NCBI GenBank assembly: GCA_949373145.1
Contig: CASICI010000029.1
Location: forward strand, 1 to 64,000
Direction of reading: 5' to 3'
From: an uncultured Phycisphaerales bacterium
GTDB lineage: Bacteria; Planctomycetota; Phycisphaerae; Phycisphaerales; SM1A02
Length of the DNA: 64,000 nt
The position numbers and the translations under genes were made by a program. Within the stretch, counting starts at the first letter, position 1, and every line of letters begins with the position of its first letter. A model generated the notes under the pieces. The model ran no database searches. It saw nothing but the letters and a program-made list of their open reading frames with translations, and had not been told where the DNA came from. Below, piece after piece: positions 10,113-19,107 of this stretch.

Positions 10113-11120
10113 TCAGGGAACCGGGACGTGTTCCAGCAGGGTGGTGATCACGTCGTCCGAGCTCTTTTCCTCGGCTTCCGCTTCGTAGCTCAGAATGACT
10201 CGGTGTCGGAGCACCTGATGCGCGACGTCCTTCACGTCCTGGGGAAGGACATAGCCTCGTCCCCTGAGAAACGCATTGGCTCTCGCCGCCAGCGTGAGTG
10301 CGATGGTCGCACGAGGCGAGGCACCGAAATCAATCAGGCCATCGATCGGAATGCCGTGCCGTGACGGGTCACGTGTCGAGACCACGAGTTCCACGACGTA
10401 TTCCTTGATCCTGTCGTCGAGGTGGATCTTGTCGATCGTCGAACGTGCTTCAAGCACGGCTTCCGGGGTGGTCACGGCCGTCACCGAGGGCATGCCCGAG
10501 GTTCTCGCCATTCGATCCAGAATGAGTCGTTCCTCTTCCGGTGTGGGATAATGAACCTTCAGTTTCATCATGAATCGATCGACCTGCGCTTCTGGCAGCG
10601 GATAGGTGCCTTCCTGTTCGATCGGGTTCTGGGTGGCCATCACAAGAAACGGTTCGGCCATGGGGAAGGTTTCATCTCCGATGGTCACCTGACGTTCCTG
10701 CATCGCTTCAAGCATCGCACTCTGAACCTTGGCTGGTGCTCGGTTGATCTCATCCGCCAGCACGAGGTTCGAGAAGATCGGTCCCTTCTTCACCGTGAAC
10801 TCACCGTCCGATGGTCGGTAGACCAGGGTGCCGACGATGTCGGCAGGCAGAAGGTCGGGTGTGAACTGAATTCTCTGGAATCCGGTCGCGATGCACTTCG
10901 CAAGCGTGTCGACAGCCGTGGTCTTGGCAAGTCCGGGGACACCTTCGATCAGGACATGGCCGTTGCAGAGCAGGCCCATGATCATCCCATCGAGAAGTTC
11001 CTCCTGGCCCACCACGACTTCGTGAATCTGCTCGCGAAGCAACTGGAACGGTCGCGATTTCTCGGCGACTTCCTGTTCGATCTGTTCGATGTCGATCTGG
11101 GGGGTGATGGTCATTTTCAT
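10113..11120 (-). CDS. moxR: MoxR-family AAA+ ATPase
   Basis: 335 residues, the usual MoxR length. Walker A GVPGLAKTT, Walker B LVLADEINRAP, sensor 1 region ATQNPIEQEGTYPLPEAQVDRF, and the C-terminal lid domain (SPRATIALTLAARANAFLRGRGYV) are all present. First gene of the minus-strand Bat operon (moxR, DUF58, lipoprotein, batA-E). Proposed role from the family: a chaperone-like ATPase that activates the VWA proteins. ATG 11120 or the in-frame ATG 11114; the GGAG upstream is better spaced for 11114. About 170 bases separate it from the divergent gene at 11298; the operon promoter should be there but no clear boxes were seen. Confidence 0.93.
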   Translation of the reverse strand: MKMTITPQIDIEQIEQEVAEKSRPFQLLREQIHEVVVGQEELLDGMIMGLLCNGHVLIEGVPGLAKTTAVDTLAKCIATGFQRIQFTPDLLPADIVGTLVYRPSDGEFTVKKGPIFSNLVLADEINRAPAKVQSAMLEAMQERQVTIGDETFPMAEPFLVMATQNPIEQEGTYPLPEAQVDRFMMKLKVHYPTPEEERLILDRMARTSGMPSVTAVTTPEAVLEARSTIDKIHLDDRIKEYVVELVVSTRDPSRHGIPIDGLIDFGASPRATIALTLAARANAFLRGRGYVLPQDVKDVAHQVLRHRVILSYEAEAEEKSSDDVITTLLEHVPVP

Positions 11121-11297
11121 CCGCTCCTGGGAGGTTCTGGGGGTTGTTGGTTCAGTTTATGTCATCTGGCCCTCCAGGCTGCATGTCCGGGAGGTTCTCT
11201 GTGGATACGATTCTTCTTTCGCGTAGGTTCGTGAAAAGAGACCGCGTGGTACACGGAATCCATCAGCCCCTGGGCTGGCTTCACACTGGAGATGAGA

Positions 11298-12173
11298 ATG
11301 AAAATCGGTTTTCTGGGCACCGGCGTCATGGGGGCCTCCATGGCAGGGCACCTTCTCGACGGAGGGCACGATCTCGTGCTGTTCACCCGGACACGGGCCA
11401 AAGCCGAGCCACTGCTCAGCCGTGGTGCCACGTGGGCTGAGTCGCCTCGTGAGGCGGCCGAAGGGGCCGACGTCGTGATCTCAATCGTAGGAATGCCTGC
11501 AGATGTGGAATCCGTTCACCTCGGATCTGAGGGCACCCTTGCCGCCTCCACGCCTCCTCGGCTTCTGATCGACATGACCACCAGCACGCCATCTCTCGCC
11601 AGACGACTCCACGAGGAGGCCTCTCGCCGCTCCGTGGGTGCCATCGACGCTCCTGTCTCCGGTGGCGACGTGGGGGCACGAAACGCTTCGCTCTCGATCA
11701 TGGTGGGAGGCGATGATGCGCACGTGAAATCGGCCTGGCCCGTCTTCGACCTGATGGGGGGCACCATCGTCCATCAAGGTGGTCCCGGTTGCGGCCAGCA
11801 CACGAAGATGGTCAACCAGATCCTCGTCGCTTCCACGATGTTGGGGATTTCCGAGGGGCTGCTCTATGCCCAGGCCGCCGGACTCGATGGTGCACGGGTT
11901 CTTGAATCAGTGGGGGGTGGAGCCGCCGGTTCATGGACGATCACCAACCTGGGCCCTCGCATTCTCGCGGGTGACACGGCCCCAGGTTTCTTCGTGGACC
12001 ATTTTCTCAAAGACCTCTCCATCGCCCTGGATGAGGCCGAATCGATGGGCTTGGCGCTTCCAATGCTGGCTTTGGCTCGTCGTTTCTATGCCGAAGCCTC
12101 TGAAAAAGGCCTCGGAAGTCACGGGACTCAGGTTCTGGCGTCCCTGTTGGTGACGAATCATGAAGGTTTTTGA
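11298..12173 (+). CDS. NAD-binding 6-phosphogluconate / 3-hydroxyisobutyrate dehydrogenase-family protein
   Basis: About 291 residues of the beta-hydroxyacid dehydrogenase family: N-terminal Rossmann motif GFLGTGVMGASMA, substrate-loop motif DAPVSGGDVGA, catalytic Lys in GQHTKMVNQ, and the all-helical C-terminal domain (GFFVDHFLKDLSIAL, a typical motif of the family). Substrates in the family include 3-hydroxyisobutyrate, tartronate semialdehyde and succinic semialdehyde; not resolved here. Two in-frame ATGs exist (11292, 11298). GGAG at 11288 is well spaced (6 bases) only for 11298. Confidence 0.88.
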   Translation: MKIGFLGTGVMGASMAGHLLDGGHDLVLFTRTRAKAEPLLSRGATWAESPREAAEGADVVISIVGMPADVESVHLGSEGTLAASTPPRLLIDMTTSTPSLARRLHEEASRRSVGAIDAPVSGGDVGARNASLSIMVGGDDAHVKSAWPVFDLMGGTIVHQGGPGCGQHTKMVNQILVASTMLGISEGLLYAQAAGLDGARVLESVGGGAAGSWTITNLGPRILAGDTAPGFFVDHFLKDLSIALDEAESMGLALPMLALARRFYAEASEKGLGSHGTQVLASLLVTNHEGF

Positions 12174-12213
12174 CCAACTGGAGGCTCTTCTGGTCCTTGG
12201 AGCCCTCTGGAGC

Positions 12214-12241
12214 TTGAATGACGCGCGAGACCCGATACACT
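12214..12241 (+). promoter_or_regulatory. Candidate sigma70-type promoter
   Basis: TTGAAT at 12214-12219 and TACACT at 12236-12241, spaced 16 bases, 40 bases before the start of the small gene at 12282. Sequence match only. Confidence 0.35.
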
Positions 12242-12281
12242 ATGCGGCTCGCCCGCAAAGTGGGTGGAAGGGCTGAATCAC

Positions 12282-12608
12282 ATGACGACTGACATCGAAT
12301 TCGAACCAACCGGTACCTACACCTTCACGATCAGCAAAGCGCCCGAGCGCTCTGCTCAGGTCAAGACGATCCGTCGTCTCATGGAGATGCAGCCTGAAAT
12401 CCAGAAAGGTCTCAGCGAGCTCGCTCGTCGACGCGCGAAGACCGACAACGACCCTCGCCGACGTGCTGGTCGTATCTGGGTTCACCGAAAGCGTCGCACC
12501 AATCTCGTCCGCGTCGATGCCGGCGAGTCATTCACGCTTCGCCTTTCTCCGAAGATCCTTCCCGACCTCAAGAGCGTGTTGAGCTTCCTTGAAGCGAAGC
12601 CCGCCTGA
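12282..12608 (+). CDS. Conserved-looking small basic protein, unknown function
   Basis: 108 residues from ATG 12282 (GGAAGGG about 11 bases upstream); the ORF-track start at 12264 lies within the ribosome-binding region. The middle is strongly basic (LARRRAKTDNDPRRRAGRIWVHRKRRTNLVRVD), flanked by a beta-rich N-terminus (TYTFTISK) and a C-terminal FTLRLSPKILPDLKSVLSFLEA. The basic core suggests nucleic-acid or ribosome contact, but no known domain was recognised. It has its own candidate promoter and a strong terminator, so it is probably a single-gene transcript. Confidence 0.65.
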   Translation: MTTDIEFEPTGTYTFTISKAPERSAQVKTIRRLMEMQPEIQKGLSELARRRAKTDNDPRRRAGRIWVHRKRRTNLVRVDAGESFTLRLSPKILPDLKSVLSFLEAKPA

Positions 12609-12630
12609 GTCGCACACGAATCAAAGAGAA

Positions 12631-12663
12631 AAGGGATCGACGTCCTGTCGATCCCTTTTTCTT
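12631..12663 (+). terminator. Bidirectional intrinsic terminator
   Basis: Perfect stem AAAGGGATCGAC / GTCGATCCCTTT around a GTCCT loop, followed by TTTTTCTTTT on the plus strand; the minus strand also has an A/T-rich flank. It lies between convergent genes 12282-12608 and 12707-13450. Confidence 0.88.
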
Positions 12664-12706
12664 TTGCCGATCGTTCTCGTACGAAGCGATCGGATGATTC
12701 GTCATC

Positions 12707-13450
12707 TCATGATTGCGCGAGAATGGCATGCTTGATCGGCGTCAGGACGCTTGGCACCAGGCGTTCCTCCGAGAGTCTTTCGGCGTAGCCGGCCAATGCG
12801 GCGAAGCGAGGGCCCAGTTCATCGAGTGAATCGAGCTTGCCGCTGTTCCGAACTGTGAGAAAGACACTGATCGGTTCTCGGCCGAACAGGCCGCTGGAAC
12901 GTTCTTTCGGTGTGGTGCGAGTCTTCACTTCGACGAATGCATGCATGTCCGGATTCGACTCGATCGTGATGCCGACGACCGGTTGGGCTTCAACCACGCC
13001 TTCCCCTTCTTCGACCAGATCGGCAAGCGGTCCGTCTCTCAGCAGGGCGTTGAAGACGATGGCATCGCGGTTGGCCTGCGCTTCAAGATCGAACCCGAAG
13101 ACGAGTTCCAGATGGTCCACGTCGATCGGACTGATCGAGAGAAAGTAAGGCGCGACTTCCAGAATGCGGCGATGGAGGTCGTAGGCTTCCGTCAGGTCGG
13201 CTGGATTCACGAATCCACTTCGCAGCATGGTGCCTCGGAGTGAAAGCCAGCTGTAGCAGCGCTTGAGGTCGTCCGATTCAAGGGCGAGCTCGTCTTCGAA
13301 GCGACGAAAGTTCGAAAGCTGAGGGAATTCCTTCTTGAGCCTGCCGAAGAGATCGAGAACGGTCTCACGTGACCCTGGGAGATCCAGTTTCAGGGCAAGC
13401 TTCTGGTTGACGTAAAAGTCGGTGACCAGTGTTTCAAGTTCATTGACCAT
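12707..13450 (-). CDS. Hypothetical protein
   Basis: 247 residues, soluble, no signal peptide and no membrane helix. It begins MVNELETLVTDFYVNQKLALKLDLPGSRETV and has an acidic central part and a C-terminal half with beta character (VVGITIESNPDMHAFVEVKTRT; EPISVFLTVRNSGKL). The frame is intact and codon use matches the neighbours, so it is a real gene. No domain was recognised. The 129-base gap to the upstream gene contains an inverted repeat (13487-13512) without a T-run. Confidence 0.65.
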   Translation of the reverse strand: MVNELETLVTDFYVNQKLALKLDLPGSRETVLDLFGRLKKEFPQLSNFRRFEDELALESDDLKRCYSWLSLRGTMLRSGFVNPADLTEAYDLHRRILEVAPYFLSISPIDVDHLELVFGFDLEAQANRDAIVFNALLRDGPLADLVEEGEGVVEAQPVVGITIESNPDMHAFVEVKTRTTPKERSSGLFGREPISVFLTVRNSGKLDSLDELGPRFAALAGYAERLSEERLVPSVLTPIKHAILAQS

Positions 13451-13579
13451 GTCGAAGGTGACTCGTATTCGGGCTGCGGGGTGGCGAACGCGGTGCCTTC
13501 ACCCCGTTCGTGTCACAGGGCGTCCTGCAACACACTCCGAGCGTATCGAGCGGAGGTGTTCATACCTTCGGGGCGCAGG

Positions 13580-14872
13580 TTATCCACGCTTCAAGGAGGG
13601 CGCCTTCAGGTAGGCGAGTGTCCTCCAGAGCCATTCCATGGGACCCCGGGAGAAACATTTCAGCCACAGCACGCTGAAGATCATGAGAATGATGCAAATA
13701 CCTATCGAGACGAGGATAAGACCGCTTCTCGAAATCTGATCGAAGAGTCCGAAACCGTAGAATTCGAACAGAGTGGTCATCAAAAGCGTCTCGAGCAGGT
13801 AGTTGGTCAACGCCATTCTGCCCACCTTGGCCATCCATCCGAAAAGTCTCGCAGCGACGCCCATCTGGACGAGCGTGACCAGAACGGCGGCGTATCCCAG
13901 CATCGTGGCCACAGTTGAGAATTCCCGTGCCAACGAGAGGATGATGGTGGCCCAGATCGGACTTGTCTCGGTGAGGTAGGACCAGGCAGCGAGCCCCTCG
14001 ATCGCCAGGGCGACCGGAAGGAACACCATCATCCAGAACCGTGTTCTGCGCCCTGAGTCACTCGGGGTGAAGAACGCCGAGCGTTTGATGACGACTCCAA
14101 GTGCGAACATGGCGAGTATGTGCCAACCGTAGGACAGGATGATCGTGATCAGCCCCATCGCCCACGCGAGTACTCTGAAGAGCAACAAGTCACCGTAGGG
14201 CCCGTCCTGATGGGCGACCGTCTCGGCATCGATCCAGATCGGATTCTGTGGTTGGAACCCCGATGCTTGAATGGCATCCCATCCGGTTCGAGTCGCCTGA
14301 TCGGCGGCCGACGTGAGTTCCATCTGCGGTGCCATGGATTCAAGGAGCACCATGCCGGTGGACATGAGAGCCGCGATCATCATCAGGCCGATGACGATCG
14401 GAAGCAGGATCTTGGTCTTCAGACGGCAGAACGCGAGCAGCGAAACACCAAGGACGGCGTAGATGGTGAGAATGTCACCGTAAAAGAATGCGACGGCATG
14501 AAGTATTCCGAATCCGAGAAGGATCAGCAGTCGCCGGCAATAGAAGCCGTCGAATCTCGAGCCACTTCGTCTTGCTCGGTCGAACTGGAGTGCGGCACCG
14601 ATTCCGAACATCATCGAGAACATCGAGATGAATTTGAATTCGAAGAAGGTCTTGATGAACCATGTTGCGTTCCAGTCGGCATTCTGCCCGTTCACGCCGA
14701 CTCCGCCGGACAGCGTCGGTTGGGCGACTTCCATCATCGGAAGTCCGAAGTAGGCGGCGTTCACGAACAGGATTCCGAAGATGGCGAGGCCACGAAGCAC
14801 ATCGAGTGCTTCGATTCTCTGGTCGCTCTTGATCGGCGTGAAAGCGACCGTCGGTTGCTCGCTGGGGTTCAT
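13580..14872 (-). CDS. DUF418 family multi-pass membrane protein (YeiB-like)
   Basis: 430 residues from ATG 14872, which overlaps the stop of the upstream HAD gene (ATGA); the longer ORF start at 15013 is not supported. N-terminal RIEALDVLRGLAIFGILFVNAAYF is the hallmark of the DUF418/heparan-alpha-glucosaminide-acetyltransferase-like superfamily. At least eight hydrophobic segments follow, then the C-terminal DUF418 region (GRMALTNYLLETLLMTTLFEFYGFGLF...GPMEWLWRTLAY). Inner membrane; acyl transfer is suggested for distant relatives, true activity unknown. Confidence 0.85.
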   Translation of the reverse strand: MNPSEQPTVAFTPIKSDQRIEALDVLRGLAIFGILFVNAAYFGLPMMEVAQPTLSGGVGVNGQNADWNATWFIKTFFEFKFISMFSMMFGIGAALQFDRARRSGSRFDGFYCRRLLILLGFGILHAVAFFYGDILTIYAVLGVSLLAFCRLKTKILLPIVIGLMMIAALMSTGMVLLESMAPQMELTSAADQATRTGWDAIQASGFQPQNPIWIDAETVAHQDGPYGDLLLFRVLAWAMGLITIILSYGWHILAMFALGVVIKRSAFFTPSDSGRRTRFWMMVFLPVALAIEGLAAWSYLTETSPIWATIILSLAREFSTVATMLGYAAVLVTLVQMGVAARLFGWMAKVGRMALTNYLLETLLMTTLFEFYGFGLFDQISRSGLILVSIGICIILMIFSVLWLKCFSRGPMEWLWRTLAYLKAPSLKRG

Positions 14873-15552
14873 CGCGAAAGCATCCAATCCATGATGGCTT
14901 CCGTGTCTTCGAGAGAATCGAGGACCAGATCGGGCTTCGCGTTTTCGAGTTCCTCCCGGGAGGTCTTTCCCGTCGCGACGGCGATCACGGTGCAGCCGTT
15001 GTGCTTCGCGCAATCGACATCATTGAGGGTATCCCCGATGATGATCGCCTGGTGCGGCTCGAGCTGTCCTCCGAGGGTGCTCTGGTATCGGTTCAAGCCG
15101 ACTGCGGGCAGATCGCGGCGGGTCTCGCCTTCATTGCCGAAGACTCCGAATTCGAACCACCCCTGGGGGAATCCTGCATCAGCCAGTTTCAGCCAGCAGG
15201 TCTGTTCGATGTTGCCGGTAAGCACGGAAGCCGTCATGGCGTCGTGTTCGTGCACGGTTTCAACCAATGTGCGTGCACCGGGAAGGGCGTCAGCCCAGGT
15301 CTCCCGGCTGAAATGGTGATGCATCCGCTCCACGTACGCGTCCGAGAGCTCATTCAGATGTTCTGGTTCGGACGGTAGATCATGCGAACTCAGAAGCTCA
15401 TGAAACAGATGCGGGTCCATTCGGCCTCCGGTATCCATCTTCGAGGGATCGACCTCGACGCCATGAATCGCGAAGACGGCTTCCTTCATCGAGCGCAAGC
15501 CGATTCCTCTGGATCTCAGAAGCGTCCCGTCGATGTCGAAGAGAATGAGCAT
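14869..15552 (-). CDS. HAD-superfamily hydrolase (phosphoglycolate phosphatase-like)
   Basis: 227 residues from ATG 15552, directly before [14 protein letters not shown]; the track ORF start at 15780 lies in sucC. Motif I DIDGT (nucleophile and acid Asp), motif II SVLTGN, motif III Lys region, and motif [14 protein letters not shown] are all present, with a C1 helical cap between I and II. Substrate unknown; phosphoglycolate or pyrophosphate-type phosphomonoesters are typical. It starts 10 bases after the sucC stop and overlaps the DUF418 gene, so the three are probably co-transcribed. Confidence 0.85.
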   Translation of the reverse strand: MLILFDIDGTLLRSRGIGLRSMKEAVFAIHGVEVDPSKMDTGGRMDPHLFHELLSSHDLPSEPEHLNELSDAYVERMHHHFSRETWADALPGARTLVETVHEHDAMTASVLTGNIEQTCWLKLADAGFPQGWFEFGVFGNEGETRRDLPAVGLNRYQSTLGGQLEPHQAIIIGDTLNDVDCAKHNGCTVIAVATGKTSREELENAKPDLVLDSLEDTEAIMDWMLSR

Positions 15553-15562
15553 GCGGTTCCAA

Positions 15563-16767
15563 TCAGACTGCGACGGCGGAACAGACCATCTTGGCGGCTT
15601 TGGTGAGGTCATCGGCAGTCTGCATCGTGGGCAGTTCACCCTGCTTCGACCGCAGGATCTCGCGAGCTGCTTCGACGTTCGTGCCCTCGAGTCGGACCAC
15701 CAGGGGGACCTCGAATCCACCGACCGCATGCGCCGCTTCGACGATGGCGTTTGCGATGGTGTCGCACTGCATGATGCCACCGAAGATGTTCACCAGGACG
15801 CCTTCGACCTTCTTGTCGGAGAGGATGATCCTGAATGCTTCGGTGACGGCCTGGACCGTCGCACTGCCGCCGACGTCCAGGAAGTTCGCGGGGTCGCCAC
15901 CGTGCAGCTTGATGATGTCCATGGTGGACATCGCAAGGCCGGCGCCGTTCACCAGGCAGCCGATGTTGCCGTCGAGTGCCACGTAGGAGAGACCGAACTC
16001 CTGCGCCCGCAGCTCGTCCGGATCCTCTTCCAGGGGATCCGCCAGGGCGGCGATCGCCTTCTGACGGAAGAGTGCGTTGTCATCGAAGTTGAGCTTGGCA
16101 TCGATCGCAAGCACGAGGCCCATCCGGAGCCTCCGCGGTGGCGGGGGTCACGACCAACGGGTTGATCTCGACCAGGCTGGCGTCCTTCTCCATCCGGAGC
16201 TTGTCGACGGCCATCATGGTCCTGACCGCCTGGCCGATCTGCTTGCCCTTGAGGCCCAAGGCAAACGCCATCTTCCTGGCCTGCCACGGCTGGAGTCCGA
16301 GGATCGGGATCGAGGGGCTCCTTCAGAATCTTCTCGGGGGTCTCCTCCGCGACCTTTTCGATCTCCACGCCACCTTCCGACGATGCGATCAGGGTGTAGG
16401 TGTTGTGCGCACGATCAAGCGTGACCGCAAGGTAGTACTCGGACTCGATGTCGACGCCTGCCGCGACGAGCAGTCTCGAGACGGCCAGCCCCTCCGCGGG
16501 CGTCTGGGGCGAGCACATGCGGTTCGTGAGCATGAATCCCGCAGCCTCTCTGGCCTCTTCGACGCTCTTGACGAGCTTGACGAAACCGGCCTTTCCGCGC
16601 CCGCCGGCGTGAACCTGAGCCTTGATGACCACCAGGCCGGCCCCGGATTCCAGAATCCGTTCTGTCTCGGCGACCGCCTCAGCGACGGTTTCAACCATGG
16701 CTCCGGGGGGGACCGGTGCGCCAGCGTGATGGAGAAGGTCTCTTGCCTGATACTCGTGAATCTTCAT
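15563..16767 (-). CDS. sucC: Succinyl-CoA synthetase beta subunit (two frameshifts)
   Basis: ADP-forming succinate-CoA ligase beta chain of the TCA cycle. ATG 16767 starts [20 protein letters not shown]; the ATP-grasp region has [21 protein letters not shown]. The reading frame is broken twice: after KEPLDP (surplus base in GGG 16306-16308), continuing with [17 protein letters not shown]...[12 protein letters not shown] (ORF 16080-16271), and after EAPDG (surplus base in CCC 16119-16121), continuing with [18 protein letters not shown]...[18 protein letters not shown] (ORF 15563-16123). Repaired length is 400 residues, normal for SucC. No sucD is adjacent. Confidence 0.9.
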
Positions 16768-16784
16768 AGTGGTTCCGTTGGGGT

Positions 16785-17188
16785 TCAATCCAGAGGTGCT
16801 GACTCGATGCTGGCGACTTCGCCGGCGAGCCGTTTTTCTGCGTAACGTCTGACCCAGTTCTCCCAGGTCTTTCCTGCGGCCGTGTCCCGGCCATCGAGGT
16901 CGATTCTTTCGATGCGATCCGAGGTGATCGACAGTCGTTCGTCTTCGCCGGGGAGATCCATCCTCAATTCGGGGTGGACGCCATTGCTCGGCTCTGACGT
17001 CGAAGACGAAACCACTGATGGTGGTGCCGTCCTTGAGGTGAACGGTCGTGTCGCCGCGATAGTCTCGTGCGAGTTCCAGAGCACACATCGGATCATCGAC
17101 CATGGACAGCTCCAGGGACAGCCCTTGCATCGCTTCCTTCGGCTGCTGGAGTCGCTGTCTGCGGGCTTTTCTTGTCGTGCTGAGGCAT
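16785..17188 (-). CDS. Hypothetical protein upstream of sucC (frameshifted)
   Basis: Two frames carry the coding signal: MQGLSLELSMVDDPMCALELARDYRGDTTVHLKDGTTISGFVFDV (in ORF 15949-17562), then PSNGVHPELRMDLPGEDERLSITSDRIERIDLDGRDTAAGKTWENWVRRYAEK (ORF 16785-17204). A surplus A near 17005 would join them. An ATG at 17188 (MPQHDKKSPQ) is the likely start but would need a further indel before MQGLS. The central part (HLKDGTTISGFVFDV...DRIERIDLDG) has the look of a small beta-barrel, Sm-like fold; this is only an impression. Ends 17 bases before sucC. Confidence 0.5.
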
Positions 17189-17200
17189 GTGGTCGCGGGT

Positions 17201-17562
17201 TCAAGTGTCCTGGAATTCATCCAGTTCCCAGAAGTCGGTTGCGTCGTTGTCGGCATCGGTTGTCCACTTCGAAGGCCCGAGCCCCACTCCGTGAAGGTCT
17301 CTTCGACGCGTTCAAGCGTCAGGCGTGCGATTTCGGATTCAAGATCATGCGTGCACTGGATGTCGATCTGCAGAACCATCGCACTTGGGTCTTCGAGCAG
17401 GGTGTTGTCCGACCCGAGAAATCTCACGGTGACGCCCGGGCCGTAGAGCAGGATGCCCTCGCTGTGCTCGGGTGCGATGTTGATCTGAGCGAGGCGGCTG
17501 CTCAGCTCCTCGACCGATCCCATCGGGCCATCGTCCTGTGATTTGTAGATCATCGAGTCCAT
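17201..17562 (-). CDS. Hypothetical protein (one frameshift)
   Basis: Starts MDSMIYKSQDDGPMGSVEELSSRLAQINIAPEHSEGILLYGPGVTVRF and continues through IDIQCTHDLESEIARLTLERVEETFTEWG. Adding one G to the GGGG run near 17285 continues the frame as KWTTDADNDATDFWELDEFQDT and stop at 17201, for about 120 residues. No domain recognised. It leads a run hypothetical, hypothetical, sucC, HAD, DUF418 on the minus strand. Confidence 0.55.
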
Positions 17563-17658
17563 CGTCGTGGTCCGTCTCCAGTCTCGTTCGAGTGGCCTGT
17601 CATGGTACCGGCGCAGGGCTTTTCGCGGGCATTCAGCCCACGAAAAACATCAGAGCGA

Positions 17659-18030
17659 TCAGTCCGAAAGCTGCTCCAGAACCGTGTCGAGGAGTCTCGC
17701 CATGGCCACTGGTTTGTTCAGATAGGCGGAGACTCCAAGCGATTCGGCGTAGGCCTTGTGGCGTCTGCCCTCATTGGCCGTGACCATGATCACCGGGGGA
17801 GGGGCCTCCGTGGTCTGGATGTGCTCCAGAACGAGGAAACCACTTCGGTGGGGGAGCATCATGTCCAGGACCACCACTTCCGGGGCGGTGGTCTTGAAGA
17901 CGTTGATCGCATCGTTGCCATCCACGGCCTGACTCACCACCGCACCCTCGGATTCGAGAGCCATGGTCATGAGCTCTCTGATGTCGGGGTCGTCGTCGAC
18001 GACCATGATCTTGATCCGTTCGAGTCTCAT
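17659..18030 (-). CDS. Single-domain response regulator (CheY-like)
   Basis: 123 residues, a lone receiver domain. The acidic pocket DDD is at residues 11-13, the phospho-acceptor Asp is in VVVLDMMLP, the switch Thr in VIMVTAN and the conserved Lys in AYLNKPVA. No output domain. It starts 2 bases after the stop of the acyltransferase gene, so it is probably co-transcribed. The partner kinase is not in the immediate vicinity; the hybrid kinase at 23200 has its own receiver. Confidence 0.9.
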   Translation of the reverse strand: MRLERIKIMVVDDDPDIRELMTMALESEGAVVSQAVDGNDAINVFKTTAPEVVVLDMMLPHRSGFLVLEHIQTTEAPPPVIMVTANEGRRHKAYAESLGVSAYLNKPVAMARLLDTVLEQLSD

Positions 18031-18031
18031 G

Positions 18032-19057
18032 TCAGCCCTTCTGGAGTTCCTGTGTGTCGAGCTTCGAATTCATCTGGATCTGGGTCATCAATTCGGTCGT
18101 CATCCATGGCAACGTCTCGAGCTTGGCGATGACTCGTGAGGGCATGGGTTTTCCAAGCCGTTCCCACCTTGGACGGCTCTTCCATCGCCGGTGGACCCAC
18201 AGATACTGCTCGGGTGCCATCCTGACCATCTCTTCAAGAGCTCGGTTGAATCGAGCGGTGATGTAGAAGAGCGGGTCCGGTTGATCGACCCATTCCTCAG
18301 GGTAGATGATGTCCGGGGAGATCAATTCGTATTCGAAACGATCGGGCACTCTGCGTGCGTATCCGGCGACCACCGGAACTTCATGTCGCATGGCGAGCAG
18401 GCCGATCGATTTGTAGCTCGAAGCCAGTCGTCCGAAGAAGGGGACGAACATGCCTTTTTCTCCGGCGTTCTGATCGGCGATGAATCCAAGTCGTTCACCT
18501 CGTGCGATCAGGGCATCGATTTCCGGCGTCGCACCGAACTTGGTCATCACCCGCATGCCATGCGCCTGTCGGAGATTCAGCAGCCAGGTGTTGATCAGAG
18601 GATTGTCGAGTGGCCGGGCCAGTGCGGTCATCTCGAAGCCGAGAAGACTCATGAGGTACCCGAGCACCTCCCAATTTCCAATATGGCCGGTGATGAAGAT
18701 CGCGGGTTTTTCACTCACCAGGAGTGAGACGACATTTTTCATGGAGCCCATTGAGACTCGATCCGCCCAGTTCTCACGGTGCAGAAGCCGGGGCATCGCG
18801 AGACTGTCGACGCCGAAGAGTTGAAACATGTTTCGGATCGAATTCTTCGAGAGCCGCTCGATGTCGCTTTCGGGCAGCGTGGGGAAGCAGCGCTTCAAAT
18901 TGGTCTGGGCACGGTCCCGGTGCTTGCGATTCAGGCGATGGTAGATCGAGCCCGCCGCACCCACGGTCCGCATGTTCTCTTCTGTATTGAAGCAATGAAC
19001 AACTGCGCTCAGGGAGCGCAGTGCGAGATATTGTGACCAATGACTAACGGTTGCCAT
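18032..19057 (-). CDS. LpxL/HtrB-type lipid A acyltransferase
   Basis: About 341 residues of the lysophospholipid/lauroyl acyltransferase family. The catalytic HxxxxE motif appears as GHIGNWEVL, followed by ALARPLDNP, and by GFIADQNAGEKGMFVPFFG, matching the DQ...G.FVPFFG block of LpxL homologues. The usual N-terminal membrane helix is not obvious. It would add a secondary acyl chain to lipid A, consistent with other LPS genes in this window (kdsC, LAB_N, MsbA-like). ATG 19057 is preferred over GTG 19060. Confidence 0.82.
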   Translation of the reverse strand: MATVSHWSQYLALRSLSAVVHCFNTEENMRTVGAAGSIYHRLNRKHRDRAQTNLKRCFPTLPESDIERLSKNSIRNMFQLFGVDSLAMPRLLHRENWADRVSMGSMKNVVSLLVSEKPAIFITGHIGNWEVLGYLMSLLGFEMTALARPLDNPLINTWLLNLRQAHGMRVMTKFGATPEIDALIARGERLGFIADQNAGEKGMFVPFFGRLASSYKSIGLLAMRHEVPVVAGYARRVPDRFEYELISPDIIYPEEWVDQPDPLFYITARFNRALEEMVRMAPEQYLWVHRRWKSRPRWERLGKPMPSRVIAKLETLPWMTTELMTQIQMNSKLDTQELQKG

Positions 19058-19107
19058 CACGGAGCCCTCACGAACGTTCGGGCGGGTCTTCGCCGGCAGT
19101 CCGAGTC

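Noticed and set aside
13487-13512. Hairpin CGAACG-GGTG / CACC-CGTTCG as a terminator
   Set aside because: No T-run follows on either strand; function cannot be assigned.
14120-15319. 399-aa plus-strand ORF opposite DUF418 and HAD genes
   Set aside because: Shadow of two well-identified minus-strand genes.
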